From assembly GCA_034509735.1 (NCBI GenBank), contig JACGWO010000004.1:20379395-20443394 (forward strand): a stretch of 64,000 nt of DNA, in the 5' to 3' direction. The stretch comes from Sesamum alatum (taxonomy: Eukaryota > Streptophyta > Magnoliopsida > Lamiales > Pedaliaceae). Within the stretch, counting starts at the first letter, position 1; each line of letters begins with the position of its first letter. The notes beneath the pieces are model-generated. The model saw only the letters and a list, made by a program, of their open reading frames with translations. It searched no databases and was not told where the DNA came from. The translations under genes were made by a program, and so were the position numbers. Below are positions 47,047 to 56,815 of this stretch, piece after piece.

Positions 47047-47900
47047 ATGAACACCAGATCGAGGGCAAGAAGCGTGAACGTGGGGCAAGAGGACCTTGAA
47101 AGAAGAGGAGAGGCAGGAAGAGGTCGAGGCCCACGCCTCGGAGAGTCCACCAGCGCACCGCCAGGAGGAGAAGAGGCAGGAAGAGGTCGAGGCCCACGCC
47201 TCGGAGAGTCCACCGGCGCACCGCCAGGAGGAGGAGAGGCAGGAAGAGGTCGAGGCTCCTCCCAGCAGGAGCGAGGCCCACGCCTTGGAGAATCCACCTG
47301 CGCACTCAGGAGGAGGCGAGGCCGGCAGAGGTCGAGGCCCCCCCCCCCAGCAGGAGCAAGGCCCACGCCTTGTTGAATCCACCTGCGCATCTAGGAGGAG
47401 GAGAGGCAGGAAGAGGTCGAGGCTCCCCTCCAGCAGGAGCGAGGCCCATGCCTTGGAGAATCCACCTGCGCATCCAGGAGGAGGAGAGGCAGGAAGAGGT
47501 CGAGGCTCCACCTCCACCCCCAGTTATTCAGATAACTCTCGAAACTCTTTGCTAGTTGGTGGAGGATGCATCCGCCCAAGCCGCCAAGCTGCCGGAAGGG
47601 CCATAGAGGAAGATAAAGGGTCCCTTTAGGGCAGAAGGAAGTAAGCATGAACGCGGACATGTGCCCCTGGGGGATTTAACTCAATACACGCCCCAGACCT
47701 CGTGGACTCAAATGCTTGATGCAGCCAAGCAACAAGGATTGGGATCGAGACCGTAGCTCGGAGGAATGCCACTACTTGGAGAAGGAGGTCGAGGAGTTGA
47801 TCTGAAGAGATTACTTACGAGAATTCGTGGGACAAATGAAGCAAGAGCTCAGGGAAACCACTTCTGGAGACAGGTACGTGGTATGGGGGAGTGAAGCAGA
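47047..47900 (+). pseudogene. Gypsy gag start with intragenic minisatellite
   Basis: ATG at 47047 gives MNTRSRARSVNVGQED, a basic gag N-terminus, and then runs into the GEAGRGRGPRLGEST repeat (47096-47520). Beyond the repeat no gag core is recognisable. 47600-47900 has short pieces resembling gag ('DKGS', 'EEVEELI*RDYLREFVGQM', the spacer of the knuckle region), then pol. Most of gag, protease and RT are deleted. The overlapping frames here are open on all six strands because the repeat is GC-rich. Confidence 0.7.
47096..47520 (+). repeat. Minisatellite in gag, 63-bp then about 83-bp units
   Basis: aggcaggaagaggtcgaggc (or a close variant) starts at 47111, 47174, 47237, about 47319, 47404 and 47487. 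The first three are 63 bp apart (21 codons, frame kept); the rest are 82-85 bp and carry an extra 'cagcaggagcgaggccca' part, which breaks the frame. Confidence 0.88.
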
Positions 47901-47939
47901 AAGCAGAATGAGCTAGCAGAGACAGCCTCCCAACCACTT

Positions 47940-49361
47940 GAGTTATGAGGGTTACCTCGGGAGGCTCAATAAGAAGAGATACGAAACAAGAGTCGCTCAG
48001 AGAGCAAGACAAGCTAAAGGAGTTGTGGTGAGAGCAATAGGACGCGATGCCAAACCGTATCATCTCTGGCGAGAAGGCAGCAGGGTCGCCAGCAGATCCA
48101 AAAACAAGTCGGAATGTGACGCGCTGAGCAAGGGGAGAAAAGCTGACTGCGACGCATGCAAGGGGAGAGAGCTGACTTGCATTGCAGGAGTGACATATGC
48201 ATGGGGAGAAAGCAGGAGTGGCATATGCGAAGGCGGATAGCGACTTCCAACTTGTGGTCAAGCAGTAGGAGGAAGGCTGCAAAGCTAGGGGAGCAGATGA
48301 CCAAGTACTTACCAAACATCCAAACATTAAGAAGGAAGTTCGGTGAAGTTCAACCCAGAATAAATCCCGTGGTCATGCAAGGAAGAGACGAACAGACTCA
48401 TTAAATCAGCTAGCTTATTGCCTCTTTCGGAGAGCGAGAGAATAACCCTACTGAGTCAAGAGCGACACGAAGTGGACGTAGTGTGGGAAGAAGCCTTGAC
48501 GGTGAAGAGCGTTTCATTAAGGGACGCAAGGGTAGGTCATGCTAGGTCAGCGAAGCTCATGGTAATTGGAAGTAAGCTGCATAAGGGACACTTTTTGCAA
48601 ACCACATCTTGGATACATCGGTGAGGATTAAGCAGAGTAGGAAGAGGAAGGCTGCGTAATCACTCCGGAGGTAGAGTGTTTAGGATGCCAGGCCCTGAAG
48701 CGAGGACATCTCTGGCCTACAGAGCGTAAGGATGCAGGGAACTTAGTGAAAGATTTTAAGGATGCCAGGAGCATGCCGACATCATTCACACCCTAGCGGG
48801 AAGTATGGACCTTCGCAACATCCCATTCGGACGGGCAGGCGGAAGTAATCAGCAGGGTAGTCTTCCAAAATTTGAAGACGAGGCTAGAAGATGCCAAAGG
48901 TAATTGGGTAGAAGAGCTTCCGGGAATCCTATGGGCATATCGAACCACCCCACGTCAAAGCACGGGGGAAACCCCATTTAGTCCGGTCTACGAGTCGGAG
49001 GCCATTATCCCAGTGGAGATTGGAGAAGAGACACCCAGAGTGAAGTGCTACGAGCCGACTAGCATGTAAGTAAAAGGAGAGTCGACCTGGATTTTTTGGA
49101 GGAGCTAAGGAGCAGCACGAATGTCAGGACTGAAGCATAAAAAAACATTAATGGCGAGAGCTTACAATGACAGAGTTAGACATCAAGGCTTCCAAGTGGG
49201 CGACCTCGTGTTGAGGAGGCCTGACGCCACAGGTAACACTGGGAAGCTGGATGCCAAATGGGTCGGGCCATATCAAGTGATTGAGATTGTGGGAAAGAAA
49301 CGTAGCGCCTACAAAAGTTGGATGGAAAAGAAGTACCGCGTACATGGAACGTGGTCAACCT
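47940..49361 (+). pseudogene. Gypsy RNase H and integrase, left copy
   Basis: RNase H relic near 48235-48340 (FQLVVKQ-like, QMTKYLPNIQ). Integrase from 48830: GQAEVISRVVFQNLKTRLED, GNWVEELPGILWAYRTTPR, STGETPFSPVYESEAIIPVE. The C-terminal part follows (49145-49361): AYNDRVRHQGFQVGDLVLRR, GKLDAKWVGPYQVIEIVG, and a run ending RTWNVVNLKKYFV by frame change. Integrase would insert the DNA copy in the nucleus. The catalytic core upstream of GQAEV is not recognisable, and stops occur throughout. No chromodomain is seen, as in Tat/Athila-type elements. Confidence 0.85.
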
Positions 49362-49504
49362 GAAAAAGTATTTTGTATAAATTTTTCTCGTTTTAAGTTG
49401 TATGAAGTTGGTAATTTAAGACTTTCTTGTACCTCCGATTATGGTAATGAAATTTCCTTTTGACGAGTTCTTGTCGCCTCTGTGTTTTTTTTTTTTTTTT
49501 TTTG

Positions 49505-50215
49505 CAAAAGGGGGATTGCCTTGAGATTATAAAGAGAGGGATTGCCTCTCATAGGGGGATTGCCCCGAGATATCAAGAGAGGGATTGCCTCTCAGAGGGG
49601 GATTGCCCCGATATTATAAAAGAGAGGGAATGCCTCTCATAGGGGGATTGCCCCGAGATATCAAGAGAGGGATTGCCCCTCAAATGGGGATTGCCCCGAG
49701 ATTATAAAGAGATGGATTGCCTCTCAGAGGGGGATTGCCCCAAGTTATCAAGAGAGAGTTTGCCTCTCATAGGGGGATTGCCCCTAGCACTTAAACAACA
49801 TTTCAAAGAGAGGGATTGCCTCTCAAAAGGGGATTGACTGAGATTATAAAGAGAGGGATTGCCTCTTAGAGGGGTATTGCCCCAAGTTATCAAGAGAGGG
49901 ATTGCCCCTAGCATCGAAAACATCATCTAAAAGAGAGGGATTTGCCTGTCAGAGGGAGATTGCCCCTCACTTTAACATTCTATCTGAAAGAGGGGGATTG
50001 CCCCTCAAATTGAAATTCTGTCCACGAGAGGGGGATGGCCCCTCACATTAATATTCTATCTAAAAGAGGGGGACTGCCCCTCACATTGAAGTTCTATCTG
50101 AAGCAGGGGGATAGCCCCTCACATTAACATTCTGTCTGAACATTAACATTCTATCTGAAAGAGGGGGATTGCCCCTCAAATTGAAATTTGATTCAAAAAG
50201 AGGGGTTACCCTTAA
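49505..50215 (+). repeat. Tandem array of small hairpins (ggattgcc), left copy
   Basis: About two dozen units centred on GGATTGCC, each flanked by complementary arms: GAGAGGgattgCCTCTC alternates with a GGGGgattgCCCC type on a roughly 42-bp period, passing into about 38-bp units of GAGGGGgattgCCCCTC. Lies right after integrase. No reading frame of its own. Confidence 0.9.
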
Positions 50216-50239
50216 TATTTAGTTAGCTCAACGCTTCGC

Positions 50240-51442
50240 TTATAAGGTATTTAGTTTTGATATTTTAGGGGGATTGCCCCTCGCATTGATATTTAGCTTA
50301 AGAAGCAACTTAACGTAATAAGCAATAGAGAAACAAAATTTGATAACATAGTAAAAAAGAACCCTTGCGAAATTCCAAAAAATATTTTGGTAAGAAGAAC
50401 TCTTAAGAAGTTCCTCAAATGACAAAGAACTCCCGCGAAGTTACAAAGTGTCCCAACCAAGGGAACTCCTACAGAGCTTTCGAAGATATCAACATGATGC
50501 GTCGCGACGCGAGGTGATCTAAATGTGACTCAATGCAACACAATTACAACAACCATCAAAGGGGCAAGGTTTCCCTCGCCTCCACGGCGGCATACGAGGT
50601 GGTAGAGGATGAGGGAGCGAGCAACCACATCTCCCTTCCTTGACAAAAGGCGATAACAGACTCGCGAATTGCGCTTGCAAAAATAATACACCAAGCCTCT
50701 AAAAAAAAAACGTTTACAACTGCGGAGAGAAAGGGACAGAAGAATGAGTTTTTAGCAACTCTCCCAAGGATGAACAAAATATCGAAAAACCACAAGAGAG
50801 GAAGTGGCGCCAAGATCCCGCAAACGCTGGAAGAAACTCTTTGAAGTACGTGAAAAGATAAAGAGCGGAATGGCTGACGCGCGACCTCGAGGTTTGAAGC
50901 AGGGAGCTTGCGCTATCGAAGGAAATCGAGGAGTTGTCAACTTTTTTCTGACTCGAATTTCTGGAAAAATCTAGTAAATCAGATGAACGTTCCTGGTGCC
51001 CTGAACCAAAATCACTTTGTGATCGAAATTGACCACTTCAGCAAGCAAGAGAGGAAGAAGGAGGGGCAACAAGACACCTTCAACTGAAATCCGACCGAGG
51101 CAGGGGGCCACGGCCAGACTCTGGCTGAGGCGTCTCGCCTCGACCAAAACTTAGCCGAGGCACGCGCCACTGGCCGAGGCATGCCTCGGCCACTTCCAGC
51201 CCGAGGCATGTGCCTCGGCCAGGCCATGATCCACCGTCGACGGATCCGCCATTAACGGATCCCTGACGACGCCTCCTTGGACATTTTCTTGAAGTACGTG
51301 ACATCCTAAAAATCTTTCGAACTGGCAAATTATTTCTGTTTCTTCAGATTGACGAATGATGACTTTTGGAAGTCGAACAATGAAAACTACTGCAAGGAAA
51401 GAGATGAAGAGCCATATACTCGAGCCAACTCGTTTCGACATC
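50240..51442 (-). pseudogene. Gypsy antisense gene (PF04195 type), left copy, 5' part
   Basis: The minus-strand ATG at 51442 (MSKRVGSSIW) matches the start of the right copy at 52500 (MSKRLSSG) base by base. A Gly/Arg-rich repeat follows (51080-51260, RGTCLGLEVAEACL frame), then only weak frames to 50240. The PF04195 core is not recognisable, so the copy is heavily decayed. A longer frame on this strand (51151-51735) extends upstream of the ATG and is probably leader read-through. Confidence 0.55.
51080..51260. repeat. Minisatellite 'gccgaggc', left copy
   Basis: Repeats of roughly 25-35 bp built on 'ctggccgaggc' / 'gcctcggcc', partly palindromic. The same repeat, in the opposite orientation, is at 52735-52890, inside the paired antisense gene. 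Confidence 0.75.
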
Positions 51443-51772
51443 TTTCTGGGATGTGGCGGAGACCAAGTAGACAGACCGAAGAAAACAAGAGGAAGAAAGT
51501 CAGAGTACCCCACAAGTATATACATAGAAGACAGGGAATCCCAGCCAGGGAATGAGTTGAACCAAGAGCAGTCTCGAAAGAGAAAGAGCCTATATGAAGA
51601 AGGGTCCCAAGAAGGAAGAAACCCGTGGCAGAAGCAGAAGAAACAAGAAGGAAAAAGAGCTCCAGTAGAAGAAGGATTTGGGCCAAGAGGAATCCCAGGA
51701 GAAAAAGACTCTACATCAAAAGGGAGCATCATCAAGAAGAGGAAGATGAATCAGAATCAAATTACTTGTCAG

Positions 51773-51812
51773 AACTTCCAAATTTTCCATAAGCATTTGG
51801 AAGTTGGGGGGC
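51773..51812 (+). promoter_or_regulatory. Hairpin plus polypurine tract (+), left of the central LTR
   Basis: AACTTCCAAAT...ATTTGGAAGTT is an 11-bp perfect inverted repeat (51773-51805) whose right arm runs straight into GGGGGGC, then 'tacaagc' and the LTR. The purine run is the likely plus-strand primer of the left element. Confidence 0.75.
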
Positions 51813-51819
51813 TACAAGC

Positions 51820-52192
51820 TGATGGAGTGAGATTCGGGAGAAATGTAGCCTAAGCACGTGTACACCAAATGAATTCAAGAAGCTTAATAACAACAAAGAA
51901 ATGAAGAAAGTTTCTATATTCATTCATAAAAAAGTATCTCAACAACAAATTCACCCATATTTATAGTAAATTTTAGGGGGTGAAATCACAACGTTTCCCT
52001 TTGATCCTACGGCCTAAAATTAATCAGACGAGGGCGTTTTTGTCATTTCACTAGCCCCACTCTCTTTTCAACCTCCTTCTCTTCAACTCCCCTCAAATTC
52101 CTTTTAACCTCTCCTAACTTCTATCAAGGGCCTTTGTGCAATTAATCATAAACTTGAGGGTCTTCTTGCAAATTTTGTTCTTCTCTACATCA
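51820..52192 (-). repeat. Gypsy LTR (373 bp), central, minus orientation
   Basis: The reverse complement matches 46635-47006 along its length, including the TATA region (minus: actataaatatggg near 51960). It is flanked by a plus-strand PPT on its left and a minus-strand PPT on its right, so it is the 3' LTR of the right element and stands where the left element's own 3' LTR should be. Confidence 0.92.
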
Positions 52193-52195
52193 GTA

Positions 52196-52236
52196 GCCCC
52201 CCAACTTTCAAGTATTTCCTTGGAAATTTGAAAGTT
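52196..52236 (-). promoter_or_regulatory. Polypurine tract (-) plus hairpin, right of the central LTR
   Basis: Mirror image of the left side: tagccccccaacttt (minus: AAAGTTGGGGGGCTA), then AACTTTCAA...TTGAAAGTT with a further inner pair ATTTCC/GGAAAT (52203-52236). Confidence 0.75.
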
Positions 52237-52424
52237 CCAATTAGCAAAGTTGATTCTAACTCAAATTCTTCTTTGAACAGACTTCCTTTCTTGCTAACTC
52301 CATTCAAATTAGAAGTCTTCTTTTTTTTTTTTTCAACTCTTTTTCATACGAATTCTATTCTTGCTGGGATCATTTTCCTTTATTTCTCCTTCTCTAATTT
52401 GGACTCCTTCTTCTCTATATAAAT

Positions 52425-52435
52425 TGGTGAAAACC
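52425..52435 (+). promoter_or_regulatory. Candidate TATA box of the antisense gene, right copy
   Basis: tctatataaattgg lies about 75 bp ahead of the ATG at 52500, after a TC-rich stretch, as expected for an own polymerase II promoter of the extra gene. Confidence 0.5.
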
Positions 52436-52499
52436 ATCCTCAATTCTTCATTGTGTTCCGACTTCTCTTTTTGCCTTCGCCGTCTTCAAAAAATAAAGA

Positions 52500-54270
52500 A
52501 TGTCGAAGCGTCTTAGTTCGGGTATTTAGCTTTCCATCTTTTCCTTTGCTCCATCTAATTTTTCGTTCTTCGTTTTTGTGTCTCCAAAAAAAAGAAAAAA
52601 CATTCCTTCATTCAATCCAAATTTTCAGAAAAACACAAGACTTCATTTTTCTTCCCAAATAGAAATATCTGCATCATGTCGAGCAACGCCGAAATCACGT
52701 GGGGGAGAGTGTCAACTCCAAACCGGGGTTGGGGAACGCCTCGACGTGGCGCTGGTCGAGGCAGTCCGCCTCGGCCAAGCTCAGGCCGAGGCACCCTGCA
52801 TCGGTCAGGATTTTTGGTCGAGGCGCACCTCGGCAAGATTCTGGCCGAGGTGCTGATCCTCGGCCGAACCCCGGCCGAGGGCGCCTCCTCCACCTTCTCC
52901 GGCTCCTGTCATAAATCTGGATTCTTCTCCTCCTTCAGCTCCTCGTATGGATCCGGATATCGTGGACTTTGATCACGAAGTGATTGAAGTGATTCAGAAC
53001 CTTCCTACTTGTCCGTCGCCTTCCCCAAATCCTTCGTTTGAGTCAAGCTCCCAAGAGACTCCCCCACTCTTATCTCCTCTACCAATTGACCTCGTTGATT
53101 CCGGTTTGGACGGAACTGAGTCCTCTTCAGCCCCCACTCCAAGTCTCGCTGTCGTATCATGGACGTCGATAATTGTCGTAGTCGTGTGAGTTTTGAAGAA
53201 TTCCGTTCTCTTGAAGCTAGTGTCAATGCTTCTTCCGAATTCACCCTCTTGTTGCCTAGCATTGACGATACGATCAAGTTCCCTCCTCCTGGGTTCTTTA
53301 CTGTGTACTTATCGTTCTTTTCTTCTGGTTTCACACCTCCCCCTTATCCTCTGCTACTTCAAATTATTACCTGCACTACTCTGAGCATCAGCCAATTTAC
53401 GCCTAACTCCCTTGTAAGTTTTAGGGGGTTCCTTCAACGCTTTGAAGAGCTTGCTTTACCCCTTCTCTTGAGGCCTTCTATACCTTGATCACTGTTAGGA
53501 AGGTTCCTAATGACTCTTATTTTTATTTCTATCCTCAGGGGGTTGCACGATTCTTGAGGGTGGTGTCTCTTCTAAAGGTCCTTGGAAAGAGAAGTTCCTA
53601 TTTCGTAAAGGACTTGTCTTGGGGATTAGCCACCCCTTGGGGGGAATCATCCTTTGCCTGACCCCGTTCCTGATCTTCGACTCTCCTTCATCGGGGTTGG
53701 GCTGTTCAACCAACTCTTTGACGTCAAAACTTTAGGGCCTGCTGGTATTATAATTGCAACTTTTCTGCTGTTTACTTGCTTTGTAAAATTTTTTTGACAC
53801 TATCTCACTTTTGTTTTTGTTGATTTGTTTGCTTTGTTTGCAGGAAAGAAGATCTCCCTCCACGATGTCCATCGTTTCCGTGACAAAGAAAATGCCTCAA
53901 GGTCCCGCCATCCTCCTCCTCCTCCCCCGCCAAGGAGGGGAGAAAGCAGTCGCTGGCGCTCACCTCCTGCTCGGGCCCGGGATCCTCCCGGGCACTCAAC
54001 TCGCCACTAAGGGCGTTCCTCCCCCCCTCCTGAAGGCAGTGCCTCCAAACGCCCCCGGGAAGGCGAAGCAGGTCCTCCTTGCCACGGGGCAGGGAAAGGT
54101 CTCTTCACTTATGGGACGAACAGGCAGGGGGATATCTCTTCTTTTTGGGATGCCGCTGACGTGGACCTTGCCTACAAAAGATCAAGGGATCTAGTGAGCC
54201 TTATGATGTGACGCTACTTGGCGCCCTCCCCACAGTCACCCTTACTCGTCTTATGCAAGGCAAAGCTGCT
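52500..54270 (+). pseudogene. Gypsy antisense gene (PF04195 type), right copy
   Basis: ATG at 52500 (MSKRLSSG, soon a stop), a Gly/Arg-rich repeat (52735-52890, GWGTPRRGAGRGSPPRP), then an acidic/Ser-rich part (52947-53189). The PF04195 core is at 53159-53488: FKFPPPGFFTVYL-type, FFSSGFTPPPYPLLLQII, LSISQFTPNSLVSFRGFLQ. It continues as SLEAFYTLITVRKVPND, YFYFYPQGVARFL (53470-53560), then KGPWKEKFLFRKG in another frame. An intron (about 53740-53842, ending ttgcag) and a Pro/Arg-rich exon follow to about 54270, where pol sequence in the same direction takes over. The C-terminal end is missing here; it turns up inverted at 56663-56815. Function of the family is unknown. Confidence 0.8.
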
Positions 54271-54319
54271 AGGGTATGTTGCTTATAATTTTTTTTGATG
54301 CTTCATTTTTTGTCCTCAC

Positions 54320-55933
54320 GTGTCTAATTGGGGTATATCCTCTTAGAGTATGAAGCCCTCATCGCAGGGGGGGAATTGGCCTTTGCTGCCGGGGCGAAGC
54401 ACGTGAAACTATATAGTGATTCCCAACTGGTGGTCAAGCAAGTAAATGGGGAGTTTGAGGCCAAGGGAAAGCAGATGGCCAAATACTTGACAAAAATCCA
54501 AGAAGTGAGGAAGAAGTTTGATACATTCACCTTGGCACAAATTCCGAGAACTGAGAATGAGGAAGCAGATCAGTTGGCTAAGCTGGCCAGTTCATTGGTT
54601 CCCTTGAAGAGCAGAAGATAAATTGTTGAATCAAGAGTACCCGGATGTGAACGAAGAGGAGAATGAAGTCCTGATGACAAAAGGAGCTCCATCTGAATGG
54701 ATGGAGGAGCTAGAAGGCATATCTAAAATTCCGGGAAGTGCCCCAGGATCCTAAGCAAGCTAGGACACTTCGCACAAGAGGCAACCATGTTTACCTTGAT
54801 TGGCGGGGAGTTGTACAAAAGAGGATTTTTCGCAGCCATACCTCAAGTGCATAAATAAAGACAAGGCAGAGTACGTCCTGAGGGAGATCCATTGAAGGAA
54901 GCTGTGGCAACATTCTGGTGGAGAGCCTTCGCGCAGAAGGCTTTGAGGCAAGGGTATTTTTGGGCCAAACCATGCAAAGAGACGCCTAGGGACTTAGTGA
55001 GGAAATACCGAAAGTGTCAAGAACATGCTATATCACTCACGTACCAGCAGCGGATATGCAGCCCCTGCAGAGTCCTTGCCCTTCGACCAGTAGGGATGGA
55101 TATAGTAGGGAAACTTCCCCGAAGCAACAGGCCAGCGAGAGTACTTGCTCGTAGTAGTAGATGATTTTTTCAAAGTGGGTGGAAGCAGAGGCATTGAGCA
55201 GGATAACAGAAAAGGAAATCATAAATTTGTTCTGGAAGAAAATCATATGTCGCTTCGGCATCCCAGAGCCTTCGTGATGGACAATGGCACATAGTTCCAC
55301 GGGAACTAAATTTCGCCAATGGTGCCAGGAGCTGAAGATAAAACAATATTACACATCAGTGGCAACTCACAATCTAATGGCCAGGCAGAAGTGATCAATC
55401 AAATAATCCTCCAGAATTTGAAGACAAGACTAGAAGATGCTAAAGGCATTGGGTAGAGGAGCTTCCAGGAGTTCTATGGGCATATCGAACCACCCCACGC
55501 CGAAGCACGGGGGAAACTTCCGTTCAGTCTAGTCTATGGGTCGGAAGCCATCATCCCAGTGGAGATTGGAGAAGACACACTCCGAGTGAAGTGCTACGAG
55601 CCGACTAAACAACGAAAGTGAAAGGAGAGTCGACCTTGGATTTTCTGGAAGAGCTAAGGAGGCAACACAAATGTTCAGAAACTGAAGCATACAAAACGTT
55701 GATAGCGAGAGAGCCTACAATGACAAGAGTTAGACATCGAGGCTTCCAAGTGGGGCGACCTCGTGTTGAGGAGGGTTGACGCACAGGTAACATTGGAAAG
55801 CTGGACGCCAATGGATTCGGGCCATAATCAAGTGATTGAGATTGTGGGGAAAGGAACGTGACTGCCTGTGAAAGTTGGATGGAAAAGAAGTACCGCGTAC
55901 ATGGAACGTGGTCAACTTGAAGAAATATTTTGT
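54320..55933 (+). pseudogene. Gypsy RNase H and integrase, right copy
   Basis: RNase H end at 54328-54621: EYEALIAGGELAFAAGAKHV, LYSDSQLVVKQVNGEF, KYLTKIQEVRKKFDTF, EEADQLAKLASSLV. Integrase zinc-binding part at 54890-55060 (ATFWWRAFAQKALRQGYFW, RKYRKCQEHA), core relic (PVGMDIVGKLPRS at 55080, FSKWVEAEALSR-like at 55165), and the C-terminal part to 55933 ending TWNVVNLKKYFV. Many single-base gaps shift the frame. It lies in the direction opposite to that expected of the minus-oriented element whose LTRs flank it, which is evidence for an internal inversion. Confidence 0.85.
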
Positions 55934-56049
55934 ATAAATTTTCCTCATTTTAAAGTTGTATGAAGTTTTTGTAGTTTAAGACTTTTCTTGTACCTCCAAT
56001 TATGTAATGAAATTTCCTTTTTCTTGTCGCCTCTGTGTTTTATTTTCTG

Positions 56050-56440
56050 CAGAGAGGGATTGCCTCTCAGAAAAAAAAGGGGGATTGCCCCGAGATTATA
56101 AAGACAATGATTGCCTTCTCAGAGGGGGATTGCCCGAGACTATAAAGAGAGGGATTGCCTCTCAGATGGGGATTGCCCGAGATTATAAAAACAGTGATTG
56201 CCTCTCAGAGGGGATTGCCCCAAGTTATCAAGAGAGGATTGCCTCTCATAGGGGGATTGCCCCTAGCATTTAAACATCATTTCAAAGGGAGGGATTGCCT
56301 TTTATAGGGGGATTGCCCCTACCATCGAAAACATTATCTAAAAGAGAGGGATTGCCTCTTAGAGGGGTTGCCCCTCGAAATGTGTAATTTTCAACTAGCG
56401 GAGGGGGATTGCCTATCCCTTTTATGATGTTTGCTAAACG
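56050..56440 (+). repeat. Tandem array of small hairpins (ggattgcc), right copy
   Basis: Same motif and alternation as 49505-50215 with about 14 units (gagagggattgcctctc, gggggattgcccc), again directly after integrase. More units have lost single bases than in the left copy. Confidence 0.88.
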
Positions 56441-56662
56441 GAGGATCGCCTCGCACATTAGATACTGAAGTACGATATAATATAAGCAATAGAATTTTTA
56501 TTGAAGGTTCAATGTTTTGGAAGGAAAAGACATCCTAAAACTAAGATTAACAAAAAAAAAAGAAGAATAATAATAATAATGCTAACTAATCCCTAAACAT
56601 ATCTTGAATCTACGGGAAAAAAATTCAAATAAACAAATCCTAAAGACTAACTAATTTTTCTC

Positions 56663-56815
56663 TATGGCAGAGGAGGGAATTCCATCAACAGGAGTCTCAT
56701 CGACCACATCATCGGCAATCTCGCCTTCTCCATCCTCATCCCTTCCTCAATCAGGAACCTTGGGATCGAGAAACATGAAATCTTCATCACCAAAGCGACC
56801 ACTGTTCACCAAAGC
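56663..56815 (-). pseudogene. C-terminal end of a PF04195-type antisense gene
   Basis: The minus frame reads VNSGRFGDEDFMFLDPKVPD, a stop, then GEGEIADDVVDETPVDGIPS and ends SAIEKN. An acidic tail of this kind closes this gene type. It is in the normal place for a plus-oriented element (after the hairpin array) but meets the reverse LTR at 56816 directly, with the rest of the gene and the PPT missing. Confidence 0.5.

Noticed and set aside
47047..47660. Overlapping frames of 60-177 codons on both strands
   Set aside because: They all arise from one GC-rich minisatellite without stop codons in any frame. Only the plus frame from 47047 has a gag-like start and the right place after the PBS.
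49505..50215. CRISPR-like repeat-spacer array
   Set aside because: Units follow each other without unique spacers, period drifts from 42 to 38 bp, the setting is a plant gypsy element, and no cas genes exist.
51151..51735. 194-codon minus-strand frame as an intact gene
   Set aside because: It spans the leader and the start of the decayed antisense gene; only the part from the ATG at 51442 matches the right copy, and the rest shows no motif.
51820..52192. Central gypsy LTR as an independent solo LTR insertion
   Set aside because: No 5-bp duplication around it, and a polypurine tract touches each side, so it is built into the composite.
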